Source of the DNA: Onchocerca volvulus
Taxonomy: Eukaryota; Nematoda; Chromadorea; Rhabditida; Onchocercidae
Length of the DNA stretch: 64,000 nucleotides
Direction of reading: 5' to 3'
Assembly: GCA_000499405.2 (NCBI GenBank)
Contig: HG738138.1
Location: 13,517,208-13,581,207, forward strand
Shown here: positions 63,580-64,000 of the stretch, piece after piece
Numbering within the stretch: position 1 is the first letter of the stretch
Layout of the letters: each line of letters starts with the position of its first letter
Translations under genes and position numbers: made by a program
Notes under the pieces: generated by a model
What the model was told of the DNA's origin: nothing
Database searches by the model: none
The model's input: the letters and a program-made list of their open reading frames with translations, nothing else

Positions 63580-64000
63580 TTACATGCTGCAAACATCCAC
63601 AAATATGCTTGACATATGGCTTGTTTCCGATTTGTTGCTGCTATCCGGAATGACAGTCGTCGGTGCAGCTTCTGTGGGAAGTTTCCATTCCAACTGCCGC
63701 ATATTGTTCAGAAGTGTCTGGAACAACTGATCGTTCTCCAGAAAAGCTGGAATTTGATTATTTGCTAATGTCTGACTTACGGCTACTTGGGTCAGATCGG
63801 TCTGTTGTTGTTGATGTTGCTGTTGCTGCTGTTGCTGCTGTTGTTGCTGTTGTTGCTGTTGCCGCTGTTGCTGCAGTGTTCTAGATAGAGCATTCTGCGC
63901 CGCAAGACTTGGAGCAATTCCCGTAACTGACATTGGATTGATGGGTACAGGGATTGCTATCGGTGGATTGGTTGCAACGATGGTATTTGTATTACCATCA
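63580..64000 (-). CDS. C-terminal exon of a polyglutamine protein (partial)
   Basis: The frame is open from the window edge to a stop at 63580-63582 and begins mid-protein. It reads a Pro/Asn/Ile stretch (ATNPPIAIPVPINPM), then a Gln tract broken by Arg and His. The tract is followed by TDLTQVAVSQTLANNQIPAF, LENDQLFQTLLNNMRQLEW and a Ser/Thr-rich end (IPDSSNKSETSHMSSIFVDV). Low-complexity Gln regions like this are common in transcriptional regulators, so a nuclear role is likely but not shown. The 5' part lies outside the window. Confidence 0.7.
   Translation of the reverse strand, partial: DGNTNTIVATNPPIAIPVPINPMSVTGIAPSLAAQNALSRTLQQQRQQQQQQQQQQQQQQQHQQQQTDLTQVAVSQTLANNQIPAFLENDQLFQTLLNNMRQLEWKLPTEAAPTTVIPDSSNKSETSHMSSIFVDVCSM

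Noticed and set aside
1..64000. Bacterial-type systems (CRISPR, operons, toxin-antitoxin, endosymbiont insertions)
   Set aside because: No direct-repeat arrays, Shine-Dalgarno-led gene runs or prokaryote-like long frames were seen. All confident genes are intron-rich and nematode-like.

Overview
The window is AT-rich eukaryotic DNA from a nematode, most likely a chromadorean and possibly a spirurid/filarial worm. The evidence is split genes with GT..AG introns of about 150 bp to 2 kb, a ground-like (hedgehog-related) cuticle-type gene, a small SH2+kinase gene of the type expanded in nematodes, and a nematode-style Rh ammonium transporter. No bacterial operons, ribosome-binding sites, CRISPR arrays, tRNA or rRNA genes were seen. 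Gene models were built by hand from six-frame reading and splice-phase bookkeeping. Most reading frames longer than 60 codons are shadows of these exons or chance openings in AT-rich DNA.

Layout. 0.4-2.9 kb (-): a probable small single-pass membrane protein with fibronectin-III-like pieces. 3.4-7.9 kb (-): a complete BTB-BACK-Kelch protein in 12 exons. 10.2-16.6 kb (+): a White-like ABCG half-transporter carrying a single-base frameshift and an altered signature motif. 18.0-21.2 kb (+): a Fer-type SH2 + tyrosine kinase in 7 exons, all joined by phase-0 introns. 24.5-29.4 kb (-): an Rh-type ammonium/gas channel in 12 exons. 31.5-31.8 kb (-): a possible isolated first exon. 41.5-46.6 kb (-): an SLC41/MgtE-type divalent cation transporter in 9 exons, with a mariner transposase fossil in its longest intron. 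47.8-53.5 kb (-): a decayed Helitron with recognisable ends and a PIF1-type helicase pseudogene. 56.7-58.5 kb (-): a secreted ground-like protein with Cys/Pro-rich repeats. 63.6-64.0 kb (-): the last exon of a polyglutamine protein that continues beyond the window.

The genes do not form an obvious pathway. Two carriers (Rh, SLC41), an ABC transporter, a kinase and an E3-adaptor-type Kelch protein sit together as ordinary neighbours. The parts that most deserve a second look are the compound Helitron (two 5' ends and one 3' end), the frameshifted ABCG gene, the mariner fossil, and a dispersed repeat seen both next to the ABCG gene and inside the Helitron. I found no convincing new molecular system. 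Several short coding-like islands remain unexplained.
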